Assembly (NCBI RefSeq): GCF_003574315.2
Contig: NZ_AP025739.1
Span: forward strand, 7,316,001 to 7,380,000
Direction of reading: 5' to 3'
Length of the DNA: 64,000 bases
Source of the DNA: Capsulimonas corticalis
GTDB taxonomy: Bacteria > Armatimonadota > Armatimonadia > Armatimonadales > Capsulimonadaceae
In this document: positions 1 through 7,718 of the stretch, piece by piece
Numbering within the stretch: position 1 is the stretch's first letter
How the letters are laid out: each line of letters begins with the position of its first letter
Notes under the pieces: model-generated
Database searches by the model: none
What the model saw: only the letters and a program-made list of their open reading frames with translations
Told to the model about the DNA's origin: nothing
Position numbers and translations under genes: made by a program

Positions 1-1541
1 AGCGGCATCTCGGGGACACGATGGTCCATGGCGTCCCGCTCGATGGCGACCGCCCGTGCGGGCAGGGGCATGCGCTCCGTCGCCAGCGCAGTGCGCATCG
101 GCGCGACGACCGCAGCGCCGCCGCTGGCCGAGGAAACCGCGCGCACAGGTAAATGGGGAGGCGCCAACTCAATGCCAGAAGGCTCACCCGGACCGGAAGA
201 CGCTGGGAAGAGCGACAAAGGCAGGGCGACTCCAGACATCGAGGGATTCAATCTCGCGTCGCCGAGCGACGCCAGCGACGATGGAACGAATGGGCTGCGC
301 GCGAGCACTCCCGGCAAAACGCTGTGCGGCAATCTTGGCAAGGCGCGCATCACCGGATCGATGACGAGGACCTCACGCAATATCGTCTCGGAGGCAAACG
401 GCGCTTTGTTCTCCGAGATTGCGGCGACGTCCGGGGCGCGTCGGGTTGTTTCGTCAGACGGCGCAGGTGTTCGAGGCAGAACCATGGCGGGCGCAGTATC
501 TGGGGATCGATACTCTGACGGCATTTGCTGAGGCGTTTCACGCTCCGCCAAGGGGGCCGGCGCCGGCTCCATCGACGGAGAAAGAAACGGCCCGTCGCGT
601 TTCTCATCGACGGCTTGCGCGCTCGCCATGCTCGCCGGAGCATAGAAATCGCGATCTTCCGGCTGGGCCGGCGCCGTCGAAGAGGACGGCTCCGGTAAAT
701 TGGAAAACGTGGGCGGATGCGAAGCGAACTCGCGCCGCATAACGTCCGATGTCGGCAGCGGCGCGGGCGCATGCGTCCGCGCCATCGTATCGGCGGGAAC
801 GGAGGAAAAGCGCGGCGCGAGCGGCGGCATCGCAGGCGACGATGTCTCTGGCATTCTGATGCGGGGCGAAAACGATTCCGGTTCCGGCGTCGCCGGCTCC
901 GGGGCGGAAACGCCGAGCCAGGAAACCGCAGGGATCGCCGCTCGGGAAAGCGGCAGATCGAGATCGGCGCGATACGCCTCGGCGATCGCCGGAAGCGGCG
1001 TTTCGGCGGAAGGTGCCGTGAGGGACGGTTTGGGCGTGACAAGGCTCGTCTGCCGGCGGGTAGAAATCTGGTCGGCGAGCGATTCACGGGGCGCAATTCG
1101 CGCGGTGGGCAGCGCAGGCGCGGGGGGACGCGGCGCAGCGGCTTCCGCGATTGCCGGCGCCGGTGAGCTTCTGGGAGGCTCCCGGTCCGGCGCGGCGAAT
1201 GCGGCGTTCGGACGGCGCTCGTCGCGAACGGCGGTTTCGGAGAAAGGCGCGGCTGGCGCCGGCGCCGCTTCTACCGGCGTGGGAACTGGGGCATGGGAAA
1301 GCGGCAGCGCCGGCGCGGCGCGCTCCGATGCGGGACTGGGGCCGGTTCGCACGGCGGCTTGCGCGGAACCGAACTGGATGCGCCGGGCCAGGCGCACGGC
1401 GGCGCCTCCGGCTTGTCCCAGAGCGGCGACTCGCGCGCTGCGCTTCGGCGCGCCGGGCGCGCGGAGGCGATGCAGATCCCCGAGAAATCGAAGGATCGTC
1501 GCCTGCCCTCGTCCTGGTTGTAGGGGAGCCGCTTGCGCCAT
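1..1541 (-). CDS. Pro/Ala-rich eCIS-linked protein, 3' end beyond window
   Basis: Reading the minus strand from the ATG at 1541 gives more than 510 codons without a stop down to base 1, so the gene continues past the left edge. The start MAQAAPLQPG lies 7 bases after the stop of the tube gene upstream, so the two are almost certainly one transcript. The product is dominated by Pro, Ala, Ser, Arg and Glu with no obvious fold over the visible part; short hydrophobic patches recur. No LysM or baseplate motif is seen. It may be a disordered scaffold, a tape-measure-like protein or an effector head of the injection system. The frame choice rests on the uninterrupted length and the operon position, not on homology. 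Confidence 0.6.
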   Translation of the reverse strand, partial: MAQAAPLQPGRGQATILRFLGDLHRLRAPGAPKRSARVAALGQAGGAAVRLARRIQFGSAQAAVRTGPSPASERAAPALPLSHAPVPTPVEAAPAPAAPFSETAVRDERRPNAAFAAPDREPPRSSPAPAIAEAAAPRPPAPALPTARIAPRESLADQISTRRQTSLVTPKPSLTAPSAETPLPAIAEAYRADLDLPLSRAAIPAVSWLGVSAPEPATPEPESFSPRIRMPETSSPAMPPLAPRFSSVPADTMARTHAPAPLPTSDVMRREFASHPPTFSNLPEPSSSTAPAQPEDRDFYAPASMASAQAVDEKRDGPFLSPSMEPAPAPLAERETPQQMPSEYRSPDTAPAMVLPRTPAPSDETTRRAPDVAAISENKAPFASETILREVLVIDPVMRALPRLPHSVLPGVLARSPFVPSSLASLGDARLNPSMSGVALPLSLFPASSGPGEPSGIELAPPHLPVRAVSSASGGAAVVAPMRTALATERMPLPARAVAIERDAMDHRVPEMP

Positions 1542-1548
1542 GAGTCTC

Positions 1549-2043
1549 TTACTGCGAAGGCACGATGCCTTCGAATGCGATCTCGACGGACTCCACGGCG
1601 ACCGCGCCGGCGTCCGTCTTCAGATCCGGCCCCGTCCATTTGCACGGGTACGCCTTTTGCAGATCCCAGCGCCGAACTTCTTTCCCCGTCGGGCCATACA
1701 CGACGATCGAGATATTCTGGCGCTTGATCTGACCGTTGATCGCCTTCATGTACCAGCGGTACAGGTCCTGCCCCTCGTCGAGCCCGCGCTTCAGCACGAT
1801 GTTGTTGTACTTCACGCGGACCGGCAGCTTGTGCATGTAGGTGTTCAGGCCGCCTTCGGCGTACTCGAAGATCTCGGTTTGCGCGCCGAACCCTGTGCAC
1901 TCGCGAAAGCCGGCGATCTCGATCTGACCGAGCTGAACCCAGAACCGCAGGCCCAGATGGCAATCGGTCGCACGGGACTTTTCGGCGGGGGCGTCTCCGC
2001 CGCCGGAACCGGCGGCGGGCGAGAGGATGACGGGACGAGCCAT
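1549..2043 (-). CDS. Phage tail tube protein (gp19-like), second eCIS tube
   Basis: This 164-residue protein belongs to the T4 gp19-like tail tube family that forms the inner tube of contractile injection particles. It shows the family pattern: an early 'GLRFWVQLGQIEIAGFRECTG' type beta segment, 'YNNIVLKRG', and a C-terminal 'AYPCKWTGPDL ... VESVEIAFEGI' block. The other tube protein at 5103-5537 shares 'NIVLKRG', 'WPCKWVGPSL' and the 'AHEGL' ending, so the two are paralogues. The N-terminus has about 25 extra Gly/Ala/Ser-rich residues. The start is supported by AGGAGATAACGGAT just upstream of the ATG. It sits 5 bases after the DUF4157 gene and may be the cap-proximal or baseplate-proximal tube variant. 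Confidence 0.9.
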   Translation of the reverse strand: MARPVILSPAAGSGGGDAPAEKSRATDCHLGLRFWVQLGQIEIAGFRECTGFGAQTEIFEYAEGGLNTYMHKLPVRVKYNNIVLKRGLDEGQDLYRWYMKAINGQIKRQNISIVVYGPTGKEVRRWDLQKAYPCKWTGPDLKTDAGAVAVESVEIAFEGIVPSQ

Positions 2044-2048
2044 ATCCG

Positions 2049-4418
2049 TTATCTCCTGGCGCTTTGCAGGCCGCGCCTGCGGCCTTGAATCACTTCTTGT
2101 CGCATCAAATCATACACGCGGTCCGCGACCGCGCGGGCGTCCGGCTGCTGCGTGTTCGGAGTCGCCTTGCCCCCACGCTCTTCCGTCGCCGTCTGCGACG
2201 GCTCCGGCGTTCCGGACACCGGCGCGGGCGCCGGCAGCGCGAACGCCATGGACGGCTTCGGCGCCGCCATCTCCCGCTGGATCGGCAAAGCCCGCGACGC
2301 CCCATCGGACACTTCTTCCGCGTCCGCCTGAGCCTCCGCCGCCGCCCGCTGGGCCTCGCGCTCCATCGCGTCGCCGCCCTGCGGCGTCCAGTACCGGACT
2401 TGCGTCGCCAGCGCCGCCGTCTGCTGCCGCACATGCGTCAGCTCGTGAGCGATCAGCGCCAGGCCCCGCGCGGACACGGGATCATACCGTCCCTCGCCAA
2501 AGAAGACGTCATGCCCGATCGTGAACGCCTCCGCCCGCAGCCGCCGCGCCGCCTCCGCCGCCACGCTTCCCCAATGCAGCCGCGCCGCGCCGGGATCGAA
2601 TCCGGCAAACCGTCCAAGCCGAGAGCGAAGTCCAGAATCCAGCGCGGCGCCCCCGCCGCCCCGCCGCCGCAAATCCGCGCGCACCGTTTCGGGATCGTCC
2701 GCCCCACGCCCAGAACCCGAGGCGCTCCCAGACACGCGGCGGGCCAGACCAAGATCGGATTTTCGCCACGCCTTAGCCACGGCGTCACTCTCTAAATTGG
2801 CGACAATGGGAGCCGCCATGTTCCCGGAAATCCGAAAATCTTCCTCGCGCCGCCTTCGCACAATCTCTGTCAACGGCACGGACCGCCGGATGACGCCGGA
2901 CCCATCCTCAGCGTCTCCCCTCCGGCTCCGCGCACGGCGTTTTGCGGGCGCGGCAAACGTTCCCTCGGGTCTCAAACGCGCATCCCGCGATGCGTATTCT
3001 CGCTCACTTCCCCAAACCGAAGCACGGCGTGGAGCAAACGACTTTGATACTCCCGAAGACAAGGACGCTCGGGACTCTTCGCTCCGCCAACGCCGGCGAG
3101 AGGCGAGCCCCAGCGCCGCCCGCTGCAAAATCTCCGCGACGCCGAAACGCGCGCTGCTGCGCAGCGCACTCGCGGAACGAGCGCCCCATCGTCTCGCCCC
3201 GGCGCGCGCCGGCAACTCCCGCCTCACGGAAAGGGGTGCGAAGGACGGTCTCAGGACGCCGTTTCCCGGCCACGACGTTCGTCGAGCACGGGCCGTCATG
3301 GCGGAAGACGTTCTCGCCAAAGCCGGCAAAATCTGGGGCGAGAAGCGCGGCGCGGAGCCCACTACGGACGCGCTTTGAGCTCCAGCGCCTCCCCTCCCCA
3401 AACGCAAGCGTTCCCCTTCGCGGCCCTGCATGACCGCTCCCGCCCAGCGCTCAAAGCCCTGACGGACACTGGAAACTCGGCCAGGCGCCCACGCATCAGA
3501 TACGCCGGCGCCAGAAAAGCGCATCTCGGGATCGCGGGCGAATGCCGCCAGCGCGCCGCGCCGCGATCTTGCCCAGGGCGATCGCCACGACGGACTTAAC
3601 GGCAAGGCGGCCGGCGCTTGTCGAGACAACGAAACGCCGTCAAAAGCGGCGCGTCTGCCCGGCGACACGGTCAGCGACCGCACCAGCGCCCCGCGAGCGA
3701 CAACGTTCAATGAGAACAGCGACCGGCGCGCGGCCATCGAAACCGCGCCCTGCGCTCCTGCGACATCAATCGCGCGGTTGCCCCGCCGCGCCATTTCACC
3801 GCTATCCCGCACGGCGGATCCAAACGGACGCGAAGCCCACGCGCCCGCCGGCGTTCTGCGCGCGTCTGCGAAAACCGAACTCGCCTCACGCGGCGCGGAC
3901 GTCCGGGGAAACGCGCGGCGGTCGTCGCGCCCGCCAGAACGTTCGGAACGAAAAATGGCGGCGTTTGCCGCTTCTGCCGCACGCTGCTCCCGAGACATCG
4001 TCCGAGCGGTCTCGAACGGCGGAGAACTGTCTCGCGCGCGCAAAATCGCTTCATGCGGCGCCAGAGTCCTCGCGCCGCGCTGAGCCGCCGTGACCGCCGC
4101 CAGCGAAACCGTCCCGGTACTTGCGGAGTTCCATCCCAGGTCTTGTGACAGAAGCGGCAAACGCCGGCGATAGAAGACCATCGCGGGACGACGCAGGAAC
4201 CGCAGCGGCCGTCCACCGCCACGCGGCAGAGCGCGCATCAGAAAACGCGAAAGCCCTAGCGAGCCCAGCATCGCCTGCCCAATCGGCCGACGCCTTGCCA
4301 GCGGCGCCACGATCGGCCGGCGCGCCAAACGCCCCGCCCACGCGGCCGCCCCCCGCCCCGCCATGTCCACGGCAGGCCTCGCCGAACCTAGTGTGGCCGT
4401 TCGCACGGTGATCAGCAC
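2049..4418 (-). CDS. Large DUF4157 eCIS protein with basic low-complexity head
   Basis: The 789-residue product has a recognisable DUF4157 domain only near its C-terminus: 'FTIGHDVFFGEGRYDP' then 'LALIAHELTHVRQQ', with the zinc-metalloprotease-like HELTH motif at about residues 658-662. DUF4157 proteins are typical companions and cargo of contractile injection systems. The first roughly 590 residues are Arg/Ala/Ser-rich, strongly basic and repetitive, unlike the usual short DUF4157 proteins. The start used is GTG with GGAAAGAG about 10 bases upstream; an ATG at 4364 is the alternative. It is followed within 5 bases by the second tube gene. The role of the head (packing in the tube lumen, nucleic-acid binding or a toxin) is unknown. 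Confidence 0.8.
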   Translation of the reverse strand: MLITVRTATLGSARPAVDMAGRGAAAWAGRLARRPIVAPLARRRPIGQAMLGSLGLSRFLMRALPRGGGRPLRFLRRPAMVFYRRRLPLLSQDLGWNSASTGTVSLAAVTAAQRGARTLAPHEAILRARDSSPPFETARTMSREQRAAEAANAAIFRSERSGGRDDRRAFPRTSAPREASSVFADARRTPAGAWASRPFGSAVRDSGEMARRGNRAIDVAGAQGAVSMAARRSLFSLNVVARGALVRSLTVSPGRRAAFDGVSLSRQAPAALPLSPSWRSPWARSRRGALAAFARDPEMRFSGAGVSDAWAPGRVSSVRQGFERWAGAVMQGREGERLRLGRGGAGAQSASVVGSAPRFSPQILPALARTSSAMTARARRTSWPGNGVLRPSFAPLSVRRELPARAGARRWGARSASALRSSARFGVAEILQRAALGLASRRRWRSEESRASLSSGVSKSFAPRRASVWGSEREYASRDARLRPEGTFAAPAKRRARSRRGDAEDGSGVIRRSVPLTEIVRRRREEDFRISGNMAAPIVANLESDAVAKAWRKSDLGLARRVSGSASGSGRGADDPETVRADLRRRGGGGAALDSGLRSRLGRFAGFDPGAARLHWGSVAAEAARRLRAEAFTIGHDVFFGEGRYDPVSARGLALIAHELTHVRQQTAALATQVRYWTPQGGDAMEREAQRAAAEAQADAEEVSDGASRALPIQREMAAPKPSMAFALPAPAPVSGTPEPSQTATEERGGKATPNTQQPDARAVADRVYDLMRQEVIQGRRRGLQSARR

Positions 4419-4446
4419 GCCATCACTCTTTCCGCCACATCAAGCC

Positions 4447-4545
4447 TAGTCCATGACGCCAATACCGCGATCAGAACATAGCGCTGGCGGTTAAAACCGC
4501 CGGCATTAACCGTACGCATATTCGATCGAAATAAGCCTACGCCCC
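4447..4545. repeat. Decayed copy of palindromic repeat family
   Basis: The 170-bp gap between the DUF4157 gene and the small DUF6760-like gene contains GGCGGTTAAAACCGCCGG (about 4487-4504) and 'gtccatgacgccaataccgc', which match pieces of the 172-bp element at 45929-46100 (GGCGGTTAAAACCGC and 'gtccatgacgataccgc') in altered order and with substitutions. 'aagcctacgc' resembles the 'gcgcctacga' part of that element. I read it as a degraded or rearranged family member. The limits are approximate. Confidence 0.5.
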
Positions 4546-4588
4546 CAGCACCGTACTTTTTGTGCAGTGATTAGTCCCAGCGCGGCGA

Positions 4589-4735
4589 TCAATCCCCGCC
4601 CGTCAGCCGCTGGTTGATCTTGCTGATCTCGGCCACCCACTTATGACGCTCGGCGTGCTCGAGATCGAGGATATCGCCGAGAGGCCAGTGGAAGTGATAG
4701 GCCACATACGCTACCTCCTCATACAGCGCCTCCAA
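4589..4735 (-). CDS. Small eCIS protein, DUF6760-like, non-canonical start
   Basis: This ORF encodes about 48 residues containing 'LYEEVAYVAYHFHW', 'DILDLEHAERHKW' and 'EISKINQRL'. That pattern is typical of the tiny conserved protein (DUF6760 type) found after the tube and small tail protein in eCIS clusters. No ATG is in frame at a sensible place. The similarity begins right at the stop of the upstream gene, where ATA and ATT codons overlap the TAA, and the first standard start is TTG at 4735. The coordinates use that TTG. The true start may be ATT at 4747, giving translational coupling. The start is uncertain, but the gene itself looks real from codon content and family pattern. Confidence 0.75.
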   Translation of the reverse strand: MEALYEEVAYVAYHFHWPLGDILDLEHAERHKWVAEISKINQRLTGGD

Positions 4736-4746
4736 GGGGTAGCGAA

Positions 4747-5088
4747 TTATTCCCCCGAGTCGTCCGACGCCTCCTCGTCCGGCTCCAGCTCGTTGATGCG
4801 CCGGTAGAGATTTTGCAGGTAGGTCAGGTCCGCCGAGAACAAGTTCTCGATCACGCCGGTTTCGATCACCTCAACCGTGCCGAGCTGCGTGATCACGCGC
4901 GCCAGGAGAATGATCACCAGATACGCCTGGTTGGCCTTCACGCGCGGGTCGCGCAGCGGGGCGATTTCGTCCATCGCGGTCGCCAGACGCATCCGGCCTT
5001 TGCGGTGCAGGGTCCCGTCGGGAGCGACATAGCCGCGCGGCAGGGTGAATTCGAACTCGGTTTGCAGTCCGGCAGTTTTCGTGGTCAT
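4747..5088 (-). CDS. eCIS small tail assembly protein
   Basis: This 113-residue acidic-tailed protein starts MTTKTAGLQTEFEFTLPRGY and includes 'LHRKGRMRLATAMDEIAPLRDPRV', a pattern seen in small tail-assembly proteins that follow the tube gene in contractile injection clusters. A central hydrophobic helix ('AYLVIILLARVITQLG') and the acidic end 'LEPDEEASDDSGE' are visible. It is 14 bases after the tube gene and touches the small gene downstream. A chaperone or assembly role is inferred from position; no catalytic motif is present. Confidence 0.8.
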   Translation of the reverse strand: MTTKTAGLQTEFEFTLPRGYVAPDGTLHRKGRMRLATAMDEIAPLRDPRVKANQAYLVIILLARVITQLGTVEVIETGVIENLFSADLTYLQNLYRRINELEPDEEASDDSGE

Positions 5089-5102
5089 GAATTACTCGCG
5101 TC

Positions 5103-5537
5103 TTACGACTGACGCTCCAGTCCTTCATGCGCCAGCGTCAGCTCTTCGATCGCAAGCTCGTTCTTGGTGGCGTCGAGCGACGGTCCCACCCACTTGCAGG
5201 GCCAGGCGCGGACGAACGTGTACTTCGCCAGCGGGGTCATGTCGGGCTTGTAGCAGGTGATCGTGCCGTTCTTGCGGTTCGTCTCGATCTTGCCGAGCTC
5301 AATCTGCCGGCGCCAGTCGTGCAGCTTGCGGTCATCGGTGACGCCGCGCTTGAGTACGATGTTGGACCACTTGAGGGCGCCGGGGATCTTCTGAACGATC
5401 AGGTTCCCGCCCTTGCCGGTGACGCGATGCTCGATCACCTCGGTCTCCGAATCCAGACCGGTCACTTCACGGAAGATGCCTTCCGTCAATCCGTCGATTT
5501 CCAAATACCAGCGCAGAGCGCCGATCGCTTCGGCCAT
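5103..5537 (-). CDS. Phage tail tube protein (gp19-like), main eCIS tube
   Basis: This 144-residue protein has the complete tail tube pattern: 'GALRWYLEIDGLTEGIFREVTGL', 'IPGALKWSNIVLKRGVTDD', 'LHDWRRQI' and the C-terminal 'RAWPCKWVGPSLDATKNE ... ELTLAHEGLERQ'. Stacked rings of such subunits form the inner tube that the sheath drives out. It lies 37 bases downstream of the sheath gene, the usual order, and AAAGGA stands about 11 bases before the ATG. Compared with its paralogue at 1549-2043 it lacks the N-terminal Gly/Ala extension, which suggests it is the bulk tube subunit. Confidence 0.93.
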   Translation of the reverse strand: MAEAIGALRWYLEIDGLTEGIFREVTGLDSETEVIEHRVTGKGGNLIVQKIPGALKWSNIVLKRGVTDDRKLHDWRRQIELGKIETNRKNGTITCYKPDMTPLAKYTFVRAWPCKWVGPSLDATKNELAIEELTLAHEGLERQS

Positions 5538-5574
5538 GATAACGCGTTCCTTTCAGGAAAGACTTGCGAGAGAC

Positions 5575-7452
5575 TTAAACTTCGGCCAGGCTGCCCCCAT
5601 CGGACCACTGACCCATCCGGATGATGACAAACTCCGCGGGCTTCACGGGGTTGACGCCGATTTCGACGTACAGCCGTCCCAGATCGATCATCTCCTGCGG
5701 GTTGGTCTCCGAGTCGCACTTGACGTAAAAGGCTTCCTGAGGCACGGAGCCAAAGAGCTTGCCTTCTTTCCACTCGGTAAAGAGGAAGGCGGCGATGTTG
5801 CGGCGGACGCGGCCCCAGAGGTCCTGGTCGTTGGGCTCGAAGACCACCCATTGCAGGCTGCGCTCCATCGATTCTTCCAGATAGTTGAACAGACGCCGGA
5901 CGTTGACATACTTCCACGAGGGGTTGCCGACCGTGGCGAGGGTGCGCGCGCCCCAGACCCGGATTCCCCGGCCGGAGAACGCCCGGATACAGTTGATTCC
6001 GTTCGGATTGAGCAGCTCTTGTTCGCCCTTGGTGATTTCGACCTCCAGGCCGACTGCGCCCATCAGCGCTTCGTTGGCGGGGGCTTTGTGCACGCCGCGT
6101 TCGACGCCGACGCGCGCCCAGACGCCCGCGATATGCCCCGACGGCGGGCAGAACATCTGGCGTCCGCGATGCACCGGATCGGAGATCTTGATCCATGGGT
6201 AGTAGATCGCGCCCTGACCATGGTCGCAGTTGTACGCCGTGCCCATGGTGGTGGAGTTCATCTCCAGCGGCGTCAGGCCGGGAATCGGGTCCAAAATCGC
6301 CATGCGGTAGCCGACGCGCTCGCAATGCGCCACCAGCGCGCACTGGGTGTCCAGGATGCTCTGCTTTTTGGCTTCGTCGAACGCCACGACTTCCGCGCCG
6401 CCGCCGCCGGGAGCTTCCTCGCGGCGGAACAGGCCGGCCATCAGGTCGGGGATCGCGACGAAGTTGACGCCTTCCAGCGGCATCAGTCCGCCCAGGCCCG
6501 TGCGCTGCGCCTCGTCGCCAACAAAGTCATCCGCCTTGAGATTCGCCAGACCGTTGGAGAAAGGAGATCCCGACGACGCCAAGGCCGTGCTGCCGGTCGT
6601 GACGGGGAGATTGACGGGGTCGGCGCCGTCCGCGAAGACGAACAGCTTCGGCTCGGGCCGCTCCAGCGCGACTTTGGGCGCGACTTCCACCTTCACCAAT
6701 TTGGACTTGGCGAGCGCCGACGCGGCGGTGTCGGGAGTCAGCGGCTTGCCGCTTTCGGGATACAGCTCGGTCAGATCGCCCTGGGTGATCTTCAGCTTGA
6801 ACTCATTTCCGTCGCCGACATGCTCGACATCGATCTTGATGTCGTTGCCGGCCGCGCCGGGTTTCGACGCCGTCAGCAGGTACGGTCCTACCGTCACCTG
6901 GGCAGCCTTCGCGGCGCCGGGCTTGGTCTGGGGGGAAGCGGCGGCGCCGCCGTCCACGGTCACGGAAAGGGCTTTGATATCGTTGGGATGCGCGACACGG
7001 ATGATATACGCGCGGCCGCCGCCGTTATCGTAGTATCCCCGAACCGCGTGCGCGAGATAGGAGCCTTCAAGATACGGAAGGCCGCCCTGGGGAATCTGAT
7101 AGGTGCGGAGGAAATCCTGCCACGACGTCACCGTCGCTTTTTTCGATTGGATGGCCTGCGAAACGGTCTGGTTCGCATACTCCATCCAGCTTTTGCGCGA
7201 CGCCTTTTTGGCCGAACGAATGTCCGCCACGCTCAGGCTCAGCTCTTTGACGAGCGCGCTGGTGAGGGCGTTTTCTTCTTCCCCGAAGATCTGGGAGAAC
7301 TGGGTCCAGTTGGTGATAAACGTCGGCTTGTTGAAGTCGCCGCTCTTGGCGTATCCAATAAAGGCGGCCGTATTGATGCCGACGCCTTCGATCGGCTTGC
7401 TTCCACTGTCAATTTCCTCGACGAAAACTCCCGGCGCAAGATACTCTGGCAT
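5575..7452 (-). CDS. Contractile tail sheath protein
   Basis: The 625-residue product begins MPEYLAPGVFVEEIDSG, the hallmark N-terminus of phage and eCIS sheath proteins. It continues 'TAAFIGYAKSGDFNKPTFITNW' and has the conserved C-terminal domain ('NGINCIRAFSGRGIRVWGARTL', 'WKYVNVRRLFNYLEESMERS', 'GDRLYVEIGVNPVKPAEFVI'-like end). The middle (about residues 150-330) holds the variable insert domains. The sheath contracts to push the tube through a target membrane. GGGAG lies about 9 bases before the ATG. A 266-bp spacer separates it from the DUF4255 gene, so it may have its own promoter; I see no strong sigma-70 site there. Only one sheath gene is visible. Confidence 0.95.
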   Translation of the reverse strand: MPEYLAPGVFVEEIDSGSKPIEGVGINTAAFIGYAKSGDFNKPTFITNWTQFSQIFGEEENALTSALVKELSLSVADIRSAKKASRKSWMEYANQTVSQAIQSKKATVTSWQDFLRTYQIPQGGLPYLEGSYLAHAVRGYYDNGGGRAYIIRVAHPNDIKALSVTVDGGAAASPQTKPGAAKAAQVTVGPYLLTASKPGAAGNDIKIDVEHVGDGNEFKLKITQGDLTELYPESGKPLTPDTAASALAKSKLVKVEVAPKVALERPEPKLFVFADGADPVNLPVTTGSTALASSGSPFSNGLANLKADDFVGDEAQRTGLGGLMPLEGVNFVAIPDLMAGLFRREEAPGGGGAEVVAFDEAKKQSILDTQCALVAHCERVGYRMAILDPIPGLTPLEMNSTTMGTAYNCDHGQGAIYYPWIKISDPVHRGRQMFCPPSGHIAGVWARVGVERGVHKAPANEALMGAVGLEVEITKGEQELLNPNGINCIRAFSGRGIRVWGARTLATVGNPSWKYVNVRRLFNYLEESMERSLQWVVFEPNDQDLWGRVRRNIAAFLFTEWKEGKLFGSVPQEAFYVKCDSETNPQEMIDLGRLYVEIGVNPVKPAEFVIIRMGQWSDGGSLAEV

Positions 7453-7718
7453 ATGCGATGCTCCCTTTCTCAGACGGACACAACACGCAAAACGAAGTAC
7501 AACTTAACGAAATTTCGGTAAATTCTGGATATTATTGACGAAGCGCGGACGCGCGCTCTCAGTGGGCGGTGTTTCGCGAAGCGGGCTAAAGGATTAGGAG
7601 CGACTGCTGAATGCTCCAGACCGCAGCTTCCTGGATGGCGCGTAATTCGTTAACGCACACCAATATTCCTCTTTCATTTTTGCTCTCGGAAAAATCGCCT
7701 TCTCCTGGATGGATGGCG

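Noticed and set aside
700-2088. Long plus-strand frame opposite the eCIS genes
   Set aside because: It is antisense to the tube gene and the Pro/Ala-rich protein and shows no domain; it is an artefact of high-GC codon use.
2521-4093. Several plus-strand Arg/Pro/Ala-rich frames
   Set aside because: All are antisense to the DUF4157 gene, lack ribosome sites and mirror its biased codons.
5413-7521. 702-codon plus-strand frame
   Set aside because: It is antisense to the sheath gene, whose translation shows clear family motifs; the plus frame shows none.
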